Of a stretch of DNA of 64,000 nt, positions 18,533 through 26,950 are shown piece by piece; position 1 is the first letter of the stretch; each line of letters starts with the position of its first letter. The translations under genes and the position numbers were made by a program. A model generated the notes under the pieces. It was not told the origin of the DNA, did no database searches, and saw only the letters and a program-made list of their open reading frames with translations. This stretch comes from Nocardioides sp. S5 (GTDB lineage: Bacteria; Actinomycetota; Actinomycetes; Propionibacteriales; Nocardioidaceae), in assembly GCF_017310035.1 (NCBI RefSeq), contig NZ_CP022296.1:3162001-3226000 (forward strand). Direction: 5' to 3'.

Positions 18533-19621
18533 TCAGCGACCGAGCACGTCCTCCAGCGCCGCGCGCACGAGGAGCGCGGCGTCCGGCCGGGCGTTGTGGC
18601 CCATCAGCCCGATGCGCCACACCGTGGTGGCGTACGCGCCGGCGCCGGCGCCGATCTCGATGTTGTGGCGCTCGAGCAGCTCGCGGCGCACCGCCGCGGA
18701 GTCGACGCCCTCGGGGACCCGGACGGTCGTCAGGTCGGGCAGCCGGTGCCCCTCGGCGGCGAAGAGCTCGAGGCCCATCTCTTCCAGGCCGGCCTGGAGC
18801 GCGTCACCCGCCGCCTGGTGGCGCGCCCAGACGGCCCCGAGGCCCTCGTCGAGGATGCGGGTGAGGCCGGCGTGGAGGCTGGCGACCATCGCGGTCGGCG
18901 CGGTGTGGTGGTAGGTCCGCTGGGCCTTGCCGCCCGCCTCGCCGACGTAGCCGCCGAGCATGCCGAGGTCGAGGTACCACGACCGCGGCTCCTCGACCCG
19001 GCGGTCGAAGGCGCGGTCGTTGATGGTGAAGGGCGCCAGGCCCGGGGCCACGCCGAGGCACTTCTGGGTGCCGGCGTAGCCGATGTCCACGCCCCAGTCG
19101 TCGGCGCGCAGCTCGATGCCGCCGATGGAGGTGACCGCGTCGGTGAGCAGCAGCGCGTCACCCTTGCCGGCGCCGAGCGCGGCGATGTCGGAGCGCACGC
19201 CGGTCGAGGTCTCGGCGTGCACGGCGGCGATGATCGCCGGCGACGGGTGGGCGGACAGCACCCGGTCGACGTCGACCGGCTGGCCCCACTCGTGCTCGAC
19301 CGCGACGACCTCGGCGCCGCAGCGCGCGGCGACGTCGGTCATCCGCTGACCGAAGAGGCCGTTGACCGCCACGACCACCACGTCACCCGGGTGGACGGTG
19401 TTGACGAACGCCGCCTCCATGCCGGCCGAGCCGGTCGCGCTGAGCGGCAGGGTGCGGGCGTTGGAGGTCCCCCACGCCTCACGCAGCATCTCGCAGGTCT
19501 CGTCCATGATCCGCAGGAACTCGGGGTCGAGGTGGCCGAGCAGCGGGTCGGCCAGGGCGCGCGTGGCCTCGGGGTAGGGGTTGGACGGACCGGGACCGAA
19601 GAGGTGGCGCTCGCGGATCAT
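18533..19621 (-). CDS. Class V aminotransferase (alanine/serine-glyoxylate type)
   Basis: A 362-residue PLP-dependent class V aminotransferase. It has the N-terminal HLFGPGPSNPYPEATRAL motif, the cofactor aspartate in LLLTDAVTSIGGIELRADDWGVD (near 165), and the Schiff-base lysine in GYAGTQKCLGVAPGLAP (near 195). The ATG at 19621 is favoured because a TACCGT -10 element lies seven bases upstream; a TTG at 19639 is the longer alternative. It is paralogous to the pucG product (9.1-10.4 kb). The adjacent FAD-linked glycolate oxidase-type gene suggests a shared role in glyoxylate use: oxidation of glycolate to glyoxylate and transamination to glycine. Exact amino donor cannot be read from sequence. 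Confidence 0.87.
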   Translation of the reverse strand: MIRERHLFGPGPSNPYPEATRALADPLLGHLDPEFLRIMDETCEMLREAWGTSNARTLPLSATGSAGMEAAFVNTVHPGDVVVVAVNGLFGQRMTDVAARCGAEVVAVEHEWGQPVDVDRVLSAHPSPAIIAAVHAETSTGVRSDIAALGAGKGDALLLTDAVTSIGGIELRADDWGVDIGYAGTQKCLGVAPGLAPFTINDRAFDRRVEEPRSWYLDLGMLGGYVGEAGGKAQRTYHHTAPTAMVASLHAGLTRILDEGLGAVWARHQAAGDALQAGLEEMGLELFAAEGHRLPDLTTVRVPEGVDSAAVRRELLERHNIEIGAGAGAYATTVWRIGLMGHNARPDAALLVRAALEDVLGR

Positions 19622-19649
19622 GGGGTCGACGGTAACCAACCGGCGGGCG

Positions 19650-21011
19650 TCACAGCACCGCCCCGGGGTTGAGGATGCCGTCGGGGTCGAGGGCGTCCTT
19701 GACCCGACGGGTCAGCGCCATCACGTCGTCACCGAGCTGCGCGGGCAGCGCCGCCTTCTTGGTCCGGCCCACCCCGTGCTCGCCGGTGATCGTGCCGTCG
19801 AGGGCGATGGCGGCGTGCATGATCTCCTCGAACGCCGCGAGCGCCCGCAGCCGTGCCGCCTCGTCGCCGCGCGGCACCACGACCAGCGGGTGGGTGTTGC
19901 CGTCGCCGGCGTGGGCGACGACCGGGATGAGCAGGTCGTGGCGCTCGGCGATGCGCGCCACCGCCTCGACCAGCTCGGGCAGGCGCGGGACCGGGACGCC
20001 GACGTCCTCGAGCATCAGCTCGCCGAGCACCTCGACGGCGGGGATCACCATCCGGCGCGCCTGGACGAACTGCTCGCCCTCCTCGACGTCCTGGGTCACG
20101 AAGACCTCTGACGCCCCCGCGGCCCGGCAGGCAGCGCCCATCGCCTCGACCTCGGCACCGCAGGCAGAGCCGAGGGCGTCGCTCTGCGCCACGAGGAGCG
20201 CGCCGGCATCCGTGTCGAGGCCCATCGGGCGGTGCGCCTCGACCGCGCGGATGGAGGGCTGGTCCATCAGCTCGAGCATGGAGGGCCGGAGCGTACGCCG
20301 GATCGCGACCACCGCCTCGGCGGCCGCGGTCATCGTGGGGAAGGCCGCCACGAGCGTCGCGCCGACGACCTGGGCGGGCACGAGCCGCATCGTGGCACGC
20401 GTGACGACGCCGAGCGTGCCCTCGCTGCCGACGAAGAGCTTGAGGAGCGAGAGCCCGGCGACGTCCTTGATGCGGGTGCCACCCAGGGTGATGAGCGTGC
20501 CGTCGGCCAGCACCACGTCGAGGCCGAGCACGTAGTCGGTGGTGACGCCGTACTTCACGCAGCACAGGCCCCCGGCGTTGGTGGCGACGTTGCCGCCGAT
20601 CGAGCAGATCTCGTACGACGACGGGTCGGGCGGGTACCAGAGCCCGTGCTCGGCGGCCGCGGCCTTCACGTCCTTGTTGAGCGCACCGGGCTCGACGACG
20701 GCCACCTGGCAGACCGGGTCGACCTCGATCGCCGTCATCCGCTCCAGGCTGAGCACGATCCCGCCGTCCACAGCGCTCGCCCCGCCGGACAGGCCGGTGC
20801 CGGCCCCGCGGGGCACCACGGGCACCCCGTGCCGCGCGGCCCAGCGGATCGTCGTACGCACCTGGTCGGCGTCCTCGGCGCGCACCACCGCCAGCGGCGT
20901 GCCGGCGTGCGGGTCCTGCGAGCGGTCCCACCGGTACTTCTCGGTGCGCCCGGCGTCGGTGACGACGACCCCGTCGGGCAGGGACTCCACGAGCTCGGCG
21001 AGGGCCTTCAT
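19650..21011 (-). CDS. FAD-linked oxidase, glycolate oxidase GlcD type
   Basis: A 453-residue flavoprotein of the GlcD/D-lactate dehydrogenase family, oxidising a 2-hydroxyacid such as glycolate or D-lactate. The PCMH-type FAD domain spans about residues 35-215 with VPRGAGTGLSGGASAVDGG and SIGGNVATNAGGLCCVKYG; the C-terminal FAD-oxidase domain includes IPVVAHAGDGNTHPLVVVP with active-site histidines and TGEHGVGRTKKAALPAQLG near 415. It ends with DPDGILNPGAVL, the usual C-terminus. Start ATG 21011 matches family length (about 455). No separate GlcE/GlcF genes are present here. Transcribed ahead of the class V aminotransferase gene in the same direction (28-base gap), so possibly cotranscribed. 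Confidence 0.88.
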   Translation of the reverse strand: MKALAELVESLPDGVVVTDAGRTEKYRWDRSQDPHAGTPLAVVRAEDADQVRTTIRWAARHGVPVVPRGAGTGLSGGASAVDGGIVLSLERMTAIEVDPVCQVAVVEPGALNKDVKAAAAEHGLWYPPDPSSYEICSIGGNVATNAGGLCCVKYGVTTDYVLGLDVVLADGTLITLGGTRIKDVAGLSLLKLFVGSEGTLGVVTRATMRLVPAQVVGATLVAAFPTMTAAAEAVVAIRRTLRPSMLELMDQPSIRAVEAHRPMGLDTDAGALLVAQSDALGSACGAEVEAMGAACRAAGASEVFVTQDVEEGEQFVQARRMVIPAVEVLGELMLEDVGVPVPRLPELVEAVARIAERHDLLIPVVAHAGDGNTHPLVVVPRGDEAARLRALAAFEEIMHAAIALDGTITGEHGVGRTKKAALPAQLGDDVMALTRRVKDALDPDGILNPGAVL

Positions 21012-21082
21012 CGGCCCATCGAACCACGGCGGACGGGCGCGCCGGGTCCGGCCGGTGTCTCCCCCGGGCGGCCGATGGTCCC

Positions 21083-21088
21083 TACGAT
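21083..21088 (+). promoter_or_regulatory. -10 element of methyltransferase gene 1
   Basis: TACGAT ends six bases before the ATG at 21095, the spacing seen for leaderless genes throughout this window. It supports the first of two possible ATGs (21095 rather than 21122). Confidence 0.5.
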
Positions 21089-21094
21089 CCACCC

Positions 21095-22339
21095 ATGCGA
21101 GCCTCCGGTGCCCAGAGCGCCATGCCAGACCCAGGGCACGACCCGGCCACGGCCGAGCGGCGCGCCAGGATCTTCGGCGGTGCCGACCTCACTGCCGGTC
21201 GCTCGCTCGAGATCGGCCCGCTGGACGCTGCGCTCCTCACGCGCGACATGGGCGAGGTGTACTACGTCGACGTCCGCGACCGCGCGGGCACGGTCGCCTA
21301 CTACCGCGAGGACACCTCGGTCCGGACCGAGCTCATCCCGGAGATCGACTTCTGGCTCACCCGCGACGACGGAACCGTCGGCACCCTCGCCGAGGCCGTG
21401 GCGGCGGGCGCCCCGTTCCGTCGCGTGGTCGCCAGCCACGTCATCGAGCACGTTCCGGACATGATCGGCTGGCTGCACGACGTGGCCGACGTGCTGGACG
21501 ACGACGGCGAGCTCGTGCTGGTCGTGCCCGACCTGCGCTTCTGCTTCGACGCGCTCCGCCCGGGGGCGACCGTGGGGCAGGTGCTCCAGGCCCACCAGGA
21601 CGGCGACCGGGTCCCGTCGATCCGCGCGGTCTACGACTTCGCCCGCACGGCGGTGCCGTTCCCTGCCGCGTCGGCCTGGGACGGCGCGTGGCCGCCGGAG
21701 GAACGGGTCAACCCGATGGCGCGGGTCAGTGCGATGGTGGAGCGCCAGCGCCGGGGCGAGTACGTCGACTGCCACGTGTGGCCGATGACACCGGTTCGCT
21801 TCGTCGACATCTTCGCCGACCTCCTCGAGCTCGGGTTGATCGACCTCGCGGTCGAACGCGTCACCGCCACGCCCCACGGGCACCACGAGTTCTACGCGAC
21901 CTTGCGACGGTTCCCCCGCGACGGGGCACGGGACGAGATGGTGACGAGTGCCCTGCGGCACCTGTCACGGGTCCGCGACTCCCTCCCCGACGAGGTCCGC
22001 ACCTGGCCCCAGCAGGTCCGCGAGGGGCGGCTCGTGGAGCAGCGGCTCGACCTCGAGCGGCAGCTCGGCGAGCTCGAGGCCGAGCTCGCTCGCACCGGCG
22101 AGGAGCGAGACAGCCTGCGAGCGGCCCGCGACCGGGCGTGGGAGCAGCGCAACCGCGCCCGGGAGGAGCGCGACCTGGCGCGCGCACAGCGTGACCGGTG
22201 GCGAGAGCAAGGACGGCAGGCGACCCGCGAGCGTGACCGCGCGAGGGCGCGAGCCGAGCGGCTGACGGGCCAGCTCCGTCGAGAACGAGCGCGGCTCGCG
22301 TCGCGACTGTCCCGGGCCGTGGCGCGTCGACTTCCCTAG
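21095..22339 (+). CDS. Methyltransferase with C-terminal charged coiled coil
   Basis: A 414-residue protein with a class I SAM-dependent methyltransferase domain at residues about 20-235: motif I is LEIGPLDAALLTRDMGEVYYVD, followed by FRRVVASHVIEHVPDMIGWL and ELVLVVPDLRFCFDALRPG. Residues about 300-400 form a long, highly charged helix rich in Arg and Glu (for example ERDSLRAARDRAWEQRNRA), probably coiled coil or single alpha helix. It is paralogous along its whole length to the next gene; the pair are tandem duplicates. The domain resembles methyltransferases that modify glycans or cap polysaccharides, but no glycosyltransferase is nearby and the substrate is unknown. Confidence 0.85.
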   Translation: MRASGAQSAMPDPGHDPATAERRARIFGGADLTAGRSLEIGPLDAALLTRDMGEVYYVDVRDRAGTVAYYREDTSVRTELIPEIDFWLTRDDGTVGTLAEAVAAGAPFRRVVASHVIEHVPDMIGWLHDVADVLDDDGELVLVVPDLRFCFDALRPGATVGQVLQAHQDGDRVPSIRAVYDFARTAVPFPAASAWDGAWPPEERVNPMARVSAMVERQRRGEYVDCHVWPMTPVRFVDIFADLLELGLIDLAVERVTATPHGHHEFYATLRRFPRDGARDEMVTSALRHLSRVRDSLPDEVRTWPQQVREGRLVEQRLDLERQLGELEAELARTGEERDSLRAARDRAWEQRNRAREERDLARAQRDRWREQGRQATRERDRARARAERLTGQLRRERARLASRLSRAVARRLP

Positions 22340-22342
22340 GAT
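22337..22342 (+). promoter_or_regulatory. -10 element of methyltransferase gene 2
   Basis: TAGGAT six bases before the ATG at 22349; its first three bases are also the stop codon of the preceding gene. Each copy of the duplicated pair therefore seems to carry its own leaderless promoter, so the two may be expressed independently. Confidence 0.45.
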
Positions 22343-22348
22343 CTCGGC

Positions 22349-23506
22349 ATGGGGGAACGCGACGGTCCCGAGCAGGCGGCCACGGACCAGGTGCTGGAGA
22401 TGCGGCGGGAGCTGATCCTGGGTGACGTCGACCTCGAGGCTGGCCGCACCCTGGAGATCGGGCCCCTGGCCTCGCCGTTCGTGACGCGGGCGATGGCCGA
22501 CGTGCGCTACGTCGACGTCGTGGACCGCGCCGGGCTGGTGGCCCACTACGGGTCCGACCCGACCGTGGACACCGACCTCATCCCCGAGATCGACCACTGG
22601 CTCACGCGCGACGACGGGACAGTGGCCACCCTCGCCGAGACTGTGGCCACCGACGCGCCCTTCCACCACGTGGTGGCGAGCCACGTGATCGAGCACGTGC
22701 CCGACATGGTCGGGTGGTTGCGCGACGTGGCCGAGGTCCTCGTCGACGGGGGCGACCTCCTGCTCGCCGTCCCCGACCTCCGCTTCAGCTTCGACGCGCT
22801 CCGTCCCGCTGCCACGGTGGGCCAGATCGTGCAGGCGCACCTCGACCAGGACCGCATCCCGTCCTACCGCGCGGTCTACGACTATGCCCGCACGGCCGTG
22901 CCGTTCCCGGCCGCGCCGGCGTGGGCAGGGGCATGGCCACCGGAGGAACGGGTCAACCCGATGCCGCGCGTCAGGTCCCTGGTCGAGCGGCAGCAACGGG
23001 GCGAGTACGTCGACTGCCACGTCTGGCCCCTGACGCCGGTCCGCTTCGTCGACGTCTTCGTCGACCTCGTCGAGCTCGGGCTGGTCGACTTCGCGGTCGA
23101 GCGCGTCACCGCCACGCCGTACGGCCACCACGAGTTCTACGTGACGCTCCGCCGCATCCCCCGCACCGCCGATCGGGACGAGCACGTGACCGACGCACTC
23201 GCGCGCCTCGGCGAGATCCGTGCGTCGCTGCCGGAGGAGGAGCGAACCTGGCCGCACCAGGTGCGCGAGGCCCAGCTCCTCGAGCGCCAGGCGGTGCTCG
23301 AGCGCCGACTGGCGCGTGCCGAACGAAGCCTCGCCGCCGTCACCGGAGCCCGCGACCGCGCACGGGTCCAGCGCGACCGCGCGCGCGAGCAGCGCGATCG
23401 TGCCAGGGCGCGCGCCGCGCTGCTCGCCGGTCTCCTCGAGGAGGACCGCTCCCGGCTCGGCCGTCGCGTGCGGCGGCGACTGCGCCGGCTGCTCCCGCGA
23501 CGCTGA
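22349..23506 (+). CDS. Methyltransferase with C-terminal charged coiled coil (paralogue)
   Basis: A 385-residue tandem paralogue of the preceding gene. The methyltransferase domain keeps LEIGPLASPFVTRAMADVRYVD, ASHVIEHVPDMVGWLRDV and LLAVPDLRFSFDALRP, then the shared block PPEERVNPMPRVRSLVERQQ-GEYVDCHVWPLTPVRFVD. The C-terminal charged helix is shorter (residues about 310-380) and ends in an arginine-rich tail. Conservation of both domains in two copies argues for retention by selection rather than decay. Acceptor substrate unknown; candidates include cell-wall glycan or glycolipid groups. Convergent with the MFS gene downstream (14-base gap). Confidence 0.85.
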   Translation: MGERDGPEQAATDQVLEMRRELILGDVDLEAGRTLEIGPLASPFVTRAMADVRYVDVVDRAGLVAHYGSDPTVDTDLIPEIDHWLTRDDGTVATLAETVATDAPFHHVVASHVIEHVPDMVGWLRDVAEVLVDGGDLLLAVPDLRFSFDALRPAATVGQIVQAHLDQDRIPSYRAVYDYARTAVPFPAAPAWAGAWPPEERVNPMPRVRSLVERQQRGEYVDCHVWPLTPVRFVDVFVDLVELGLVDFAVERVTATPYGHHEFYVTLRRIPRTADRDEHVTDALARLGEIRASLPEEERTWPHQVREAQLLERQAVLERRLARAERSLAAVTGARDRARVQRDRAREQRDRARARAALLAGLLEEDRSRLGRRVRRRLRRLLPRR

Positions 23507-23520
23507 CCGGTCCTGCCGCC

Positions 23521-24765
23521 TCAGGCGATCTCGGCGGGGGTCTCGTCGGCGTGCGCGATGCTCGACAGCCGCGACCAGACCAGCGCCAGGGTGATCCCCG
23601 AGCCGACGAAGGCGAACCAGAAGGGCGCGGCCAGGCCCCACTGCTCGGCGATGAGGCCGCCGATGCCCTGCCCGATCACCATCCCGCCGAAGACGAAGAT
23701 GAGGTAGACCGAGCCCACGCGGCCCTGGAACTCGGTCGGCACCGCCCGCTGGCGCACGACCTGGGAGACGTTGAGCCACACGAAGGCGTAGGCGCCGAAG
23801 CCGAACATGATGAGCAGCGCCAGCCACGGCGCCGTGGTGAGGGCGAGCGCGAGGTGCATCAGCACCTCGAGGAGCAGGCAGGTCTTCATCAGCACCGCGA
23901 GGTCGAAGCGGCGCTCGAGCCAGCCGTAGCAGGCCGTGCCGACGATCCCCCCGAGCGCCGACGCGGTGGTCAGCAGGCCGAACCCCACCTCGCCCATCCC
24001 GACCCGGTCCAGCGACCAGAGCACGAGGATCGACCACGCTGCGCCCCAGGTGATGTTGAAGGTCAGGATCACGATCGCCAGGGTCCGGATGGCCGCGTGG
24101 GCCCAGAGCCAGCGGATGCCCTCGACGATGTCCTGCCGCACGTGGGTGTCGACCGACGCCGGCACCTGCTCGCGCGTGGAGCCGATCCGCGCGACCAGCA
24201 CCACGCCCAGCACCACGCACACCAGCTGGGTGACGAACGGCCACGCCATCCCGGCGGCGAACAGGAAGGCGCCGACGGGTGGTCCCACCAGCTGGTTGGC
24301 GGTGAGGAAGCCGGCCTGCATGCGCGAGTTGGCGATGCCGAGGTCGGGCTTGTCGACGAACATCGGGGTGAGGGTGCTCGACGTCGAGTCGGCGAACACC
24401 TCGGCCATGCCCAGGGCGAACACGGCGACCAGCACCACGCCGATCGACACGTGCCCGGTGGCGATCGAGCCGCACAGCAGCGCCAGCACGACGCTGCGGA
24501 CCGCGTTGGCCACCACCACGACCGTACGCCGGTCGAGCCGGTCGGCCAGCGCTCCGGCGTACAGCCCGACGAGCAACCAGGGCAGCCCGCGCAGCAGCCC
24601 TGCCAGCGCCACCAGGCGCGCGTCGTCGGTCTGCGAGGCCACCAGCAGCGGACCGGCCGCCATGGCGATGCCGTCGCCGATGTTGGTCGTCCACGACGAC
24701 ACGAGCAGCCAGCGGAAACGGGGTCCGAGACGTGCCGGGATGATCGTCTCGCCGAGCCTGCTCAC
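23521..24765 (-). CDS. MFS transporter (MFS_3 exporter type)
   Basis: A 414-residue major facilitator with about 12 hydrophobic helices. It resembles the MFS_3 group (EntS-like exporters): NIGDGIAMAAGPLLVASQT in helix 1-2, the loop 2-3 signature LYAGALADRLDRRTVVVVAN (near 68-87), the TSSTLTPMFVDKPDLGIANS segment, and GLGGYA-like helices later. It would use the proton gradient to export a small molecule, substrate unknown. GTG start at 24765; a TAGGCT hexamer nine bases upstream may be its -10. It is a single gene between the methyltransferases and the coiled-coil protein, facing neither. Confidence 0.85.
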   Translation of the reverse strand: MSRLGETIIPARLGPRFRWLLVSSWTTNIGDGIAMAAGPLLVASQTDDARLVALAGLLRGLPWLLVGLYAGALADRLDRRTVVVVANAVRSVVLALLCGSIATGHVSIGVVLVAVFALGMAEVFADSTSSTLTPMFVDKPDLGIANSRMQAGFLTANQLVGPPVGAFLFAAGMAWPFVTQLVCVVLGVVLVARIGSTREQVPASVDTHVRQDIVEGIRWLWAHAAIRTLAIVILTFNITWGAAWSILVLWSLDRVGMGEVGFGLLTTASALGGIVGTACYGWLERRFDLAVLMKTCLLLEVLMHLALALTTAPWLALLIMFGFGAYAFVWLNVSQVVRQRAVPTEFQGRVGSVYLIFVFGGMVIGQGIGGLIAEQWGLAAPFWFAFVGSGITLALVWSRLSSIAHADETPAEIA

Positions 24766-24814
24766 AAGCGCCGGAGCCTACGGCGCCCCACCGGACGCGC
24801 GCACGCGGGTTTTC

Positions 24815-25009
24815 TCAGACCGGCTGCAGGTCCTCGGCAGCCAGGCGGTCATCGCGCACGGCCGCGGCGAGGCGGTCGTTGTCGGCCTGGAGTCGCAGCA
24901 CCAGCGACTCGAGGTCCTCGACGCGCCGGCGCAGGCGCCGGTTCTCCACCGCGAGGACCGAGGTGGTCCGCGCATCACTGTTCACATGGCCCAACAGCGC
25001 CTTCGCCAT
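24815..25009 (-). CDS. Small conserved coiled-coil protein
   Basis: A 64-residue protein that begins MAKALLGHVNSDARTT and continues as one amphipathic, leucine-heptad helix (ENRRLRRRVEDLESLVLRLQ). Short proteins with the MAKALLG start and a coiled coil are widespread in actinobacteria; their role is not known. ATG 25009 is chosen because this conserved start follows it; in-frame upstream codons to 25090 would add a low-complexity, unlikely extension. It stands alone between the MFS and mutM genes, read in the same direction. Confidence 0.7.
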   Translation of the reverse strand: MAKALLGHVNSDARTTSVLAVENRRLRRRVEDLESLVLRLQADNDRLAAAVRDDRLAAEDLQPV

Positions 25010-25109
25010 GGGGAGCCTTTCCACGACCGGTCTCGACGGCCGCGACATCCGGCCGTCTACCAGAGTCCCACCACTGTCGCGGCGGGTCAACGCCGGGGTC
25101 GGCGGCCCG

Positions 25110-25967
25110 TCAGCGAGTGCGTGGCGGCCGCTGGCAGCGCGGGCAGAAGTAGGACGAGCGGTTCATGAACGCCACCCGTCGGATCGGGGTCCCGCAGCGC
25201 CGGCACGGCTCGCCCTCCTGGCCGTAGGCGTCGAGCGAGCGGTCGAAGTAGCCGGACTCCCCGTTGACGTTGACGTAGAGCGCGTCGAAGGACGTGCCGC
25301 CCTGGGCGAGCGCCTCCCCCATCACGTCACGGACGTGGCCGAGCAGCTCGCGCAGCACCGGCCCGGTGAGCCGGTCACCCGGCCGCTCGCCGTGCAGCCG
25401 GGCGCGCCACAGCGCCTCGTCGGCGTAGATGTTGCCGACGCCGGAGATGAGCCCCTGGTCGAGGAGGAGCCGCTTGATCGCGGACGTACGCCGTCGCGCG
25501 CGGCGCACGAACTCGGCGTCGTCGAAGTCGGGGTCGATCGGGTCGCGGGCGATGTGCACGATCTCGGTCGGGAGCTCGGCGCCGCCGGCGGAGACGGCGA
25601 GGCCCCCGAACATCCGCTGGTCGACGAAGCGCATCTCCAGCGGGCGTGCCTCGGGGGTCGCGAGGGTGAAGCGCACCCGCAGGTGCCGCTCGTCGGGGGC
25701 GCCCGGCTCGTGGAGGAGCATCTGCCCGCTCATGCCGAGGTGGCCGAGGAGCGCGTCACCGTTGTCCAGCGCGATCCAGAAGTACTTGCCGCGGCGCCGG
25801 ACCGCCTCGATGCGGCGGCCCACGAGGGCGGCGACGAAGCCGGTGGAGCCGCGGTGGTCACGACGCACGGGCCGCGGGTGCAGCACCTCGACAGCCCCGA
25901 TCGTGGCGCCGACGACGTGGCGCTCGAGGCCGGCGCGGACGACCTCGACCTCGGGGAGCTCGGGCAC
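25110..25967 (-). CDS. mutM: Formamidopyrimidine-DNA glycosylase
   Basis: A 285-residue bifunctional base-excision repair enzyme (Fpg/MutM) that removes 8-oxoguanine and FapyG and nicks the abasic site. The catalytic N-terminus [10 protein letters not shown] is intact after Met removal (Pro2, Glu3, Glu6 visible), the H2TH region holds [21 protein letters not shown] (near 170-190), and the C-terminal zinc finger has [13 protein letters not shown] and YFCPRCQR. All key residues are present. It follows rnc by three bases, the classic rnc-mutM arrangement that leads on to smc in many actinobacteria; here smc is elsewhere in the window. Confidence 0.97.
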   Translation of the reverse strand: MPELPEVEVVRAGLERHVVGATIGAVEVLHPRPVRRDHRGSTGFVAALVGRRIEAVRRRGKYFWIALDNGDALLGHLGMSGQMLLHEPGAPDERHLRVRFTLATPEARPLEMRFVDQRMFGGLAVSAGGAELPTEIVHIARDPIDPDFDDAEFVRRARRRTSAIKRLLLDQGLISGVGNIYADEALWRARLHGERPGDRLTGPVLRELLGHVRDVMGEALAQGGTSFDALYVNVNGESGYFDRSLDAYGQEGEPCRRCGTPIRRVAFMNRSSYFCPRCQRPPRTR

Positions 25968-25970
25968 GTC

Positions 25971-26702
25971 TCAGGCGTCGGCGGTGGTGACGTCCACCGT
26001 CGTGTCGGCCTCCGCGACCGGGCGGGCGGCCTCGATCTCGCGGTAGGCCGTCTCGGCGGCGCCCTGCTCGGCCTCCTTCTTGGAGCGGCCGTTGCCGTTG
26101 CCGAGGACCTGCTCGCCGACGCGGACGCGCGCGACGAAGGTCTTCATGTGGTCGGGGCCGTCGTCCTCGATGAGGTATTCCGGGACGCCGAGGCCCAGGT
26201 CGGCCGACAGCTCCTGCAGGGAGGTCTTCCAGTCGAGACCGGCGCCCATGGACGCGGCAGCCTCCATCACCGGGTCGAAGAGCCGGTGGACGACCTTGGC
26301 GGCCTCGTCGATGCCGCCGCTGAGGTGGATCGCGCCGATCACCGCCTCGACGGTGTCGGACAGGATCGAGGCCTTGTCGCGACCGCCGGTGGTCTCCTCG
26401 CCGCGGCCCAGCATGATGTGCTGGCCGAGGCCGATCTCCCGCGCGACGTCGGCCAGGGCGCGGGCGTTGACGACCGCGGCCCGCAGCTTGGCCAGCCGGC
26501 CCTCGGAGAAGTCCGGGTGGGCGCGGTAGAGCGTCTCGGTGACCACGATCCCGAGCACGGAGTCCCCGAGGAACTCCAGGCGCTCGTTGGTCGGGATCTG
26601 CCCGTTCTCGTAGGCGAACGAGCGGTGCGTCAGGGCACGCTGCAGCAGCTCGGGATCCAGGACCGGATCACCGAGCGCTGCGCGGAGCTCGTCGGTGGTC
26701 AG
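25971..26702 (-). CDS. rnc: Ribonuclease III
   Basis: A 243-residue dsRNA-specific endonuclease for rRNA and mRNA processing. The RNase III signature [20 protein letters not shown] (near 38-57) and the second catalytic acidic region [15 protein letters not shown] (near 112) are intact; the dsRNA-binding domain (about 155-225) has [20 protein letters not shown] and [19 protein letters not shown]. Choosing the start is hard: the best fit is a CTG at 26702 that overlaps the rpmF stop (CTGA) with AGG five bases upstream. In-frame GTG codons near 26741 and 26750 and an ATG at 26828 lie inside rpmF and would add an arginine-rich extension. A short C-terminal tail rich in Val, Thr and Asp follows the binding domain. 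Confidence 0.95.
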   Translation of the reverse strand: MTTDELRAALGDPVLDPELLQRALTHRSFAYENGQIPTNERLEFLGDSVLGIVVTETLYRAHPDFSEGRLAKLRAAVVNARALADVAREIGLGQHIMLGRGEETTGGRDKASILSDTVEAVIGAIHLSGGIDEAAKVVHRLFDPVMEAAASMGAGLDWKTSLQELSADLGLGVPEYLIEDDGPDHMKTFVARVRVGEQVLGNGNGRSKKEAEQGAAETAYREIEAARPVAEADTTVDVTTADA

Positions 26703-26884
26703 AGGACCTGGCGACGGTCGGCCTTGGCGCCGTACTGGCCGCACTGGCCGCACGCACGGTGCGGGAGGTGCTTGGCACCGCAGGCGGGGTTGGCGCAGGT
26801 CGCGAGGGCAGGCGCGACGGCCTTCCACTGCGAACGGCGGTGACGCGTGTTGCTGCGCGACATCTTCCGCTTCGGAACAGCCAT
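26699..26884 (-). CDS. rpmF: 50S ribosomal protein L32
   Basis: A 61-residue L32 protein of the large ribosomal subunit, starting [22 protein letters not shown] with the family signature. It keeps four cysteines in CANPACG and CGQCG, so it is the zinc-binding (C+) form. It sits between the DUF177 gene and rnc, the conserved yceD-rpmF-rnc order. Upstream is AGGAG nine bases before the ATG. A strong hairpin lies between the DUF177 stop and this gene and may adjust its level relative to the upstream gene. Confidence 0.97.
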   Translation of the reverse strand: MAVPKRKMSRSNTRHRRSQWKAVAPALATCANPACGAKHLPHRACGQCGQYGAKADRRQVL

Positions 26885-26924
26885 GGTGTGTCTCCTACTT
26901 ACGTCGGCTTGCTTGGCCTTGCGT

Positions 26925-26950
26925 CTCCGTCCGGGGATTCCCGGACGGAG
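26925..26950 (-). terminator. Hairpin between DUF177 gene and rpmF
   Basis: A perfect 11-bp stem CTCCGTCCGGG / CCCGGACGGAG with a four-base loop, ending right at the DUF177 stop codon. There is no U-run after it on the minus strand, so it is more likely an mRNA-processing/stability element or weak attenuator than a strong terminator; rpmF depends at least partly on transcription through it or on a promoter in the 40 bases after it. Confidence 0.5.

Noticed and set aside
21095..24765. Methyltransferases plus MFS exporter as a natural-product cluster
   Set aside because: No synthase, NRPS, RiPP precursor or tailoring genes are present; the exporter is on the other strand with its own promoter.
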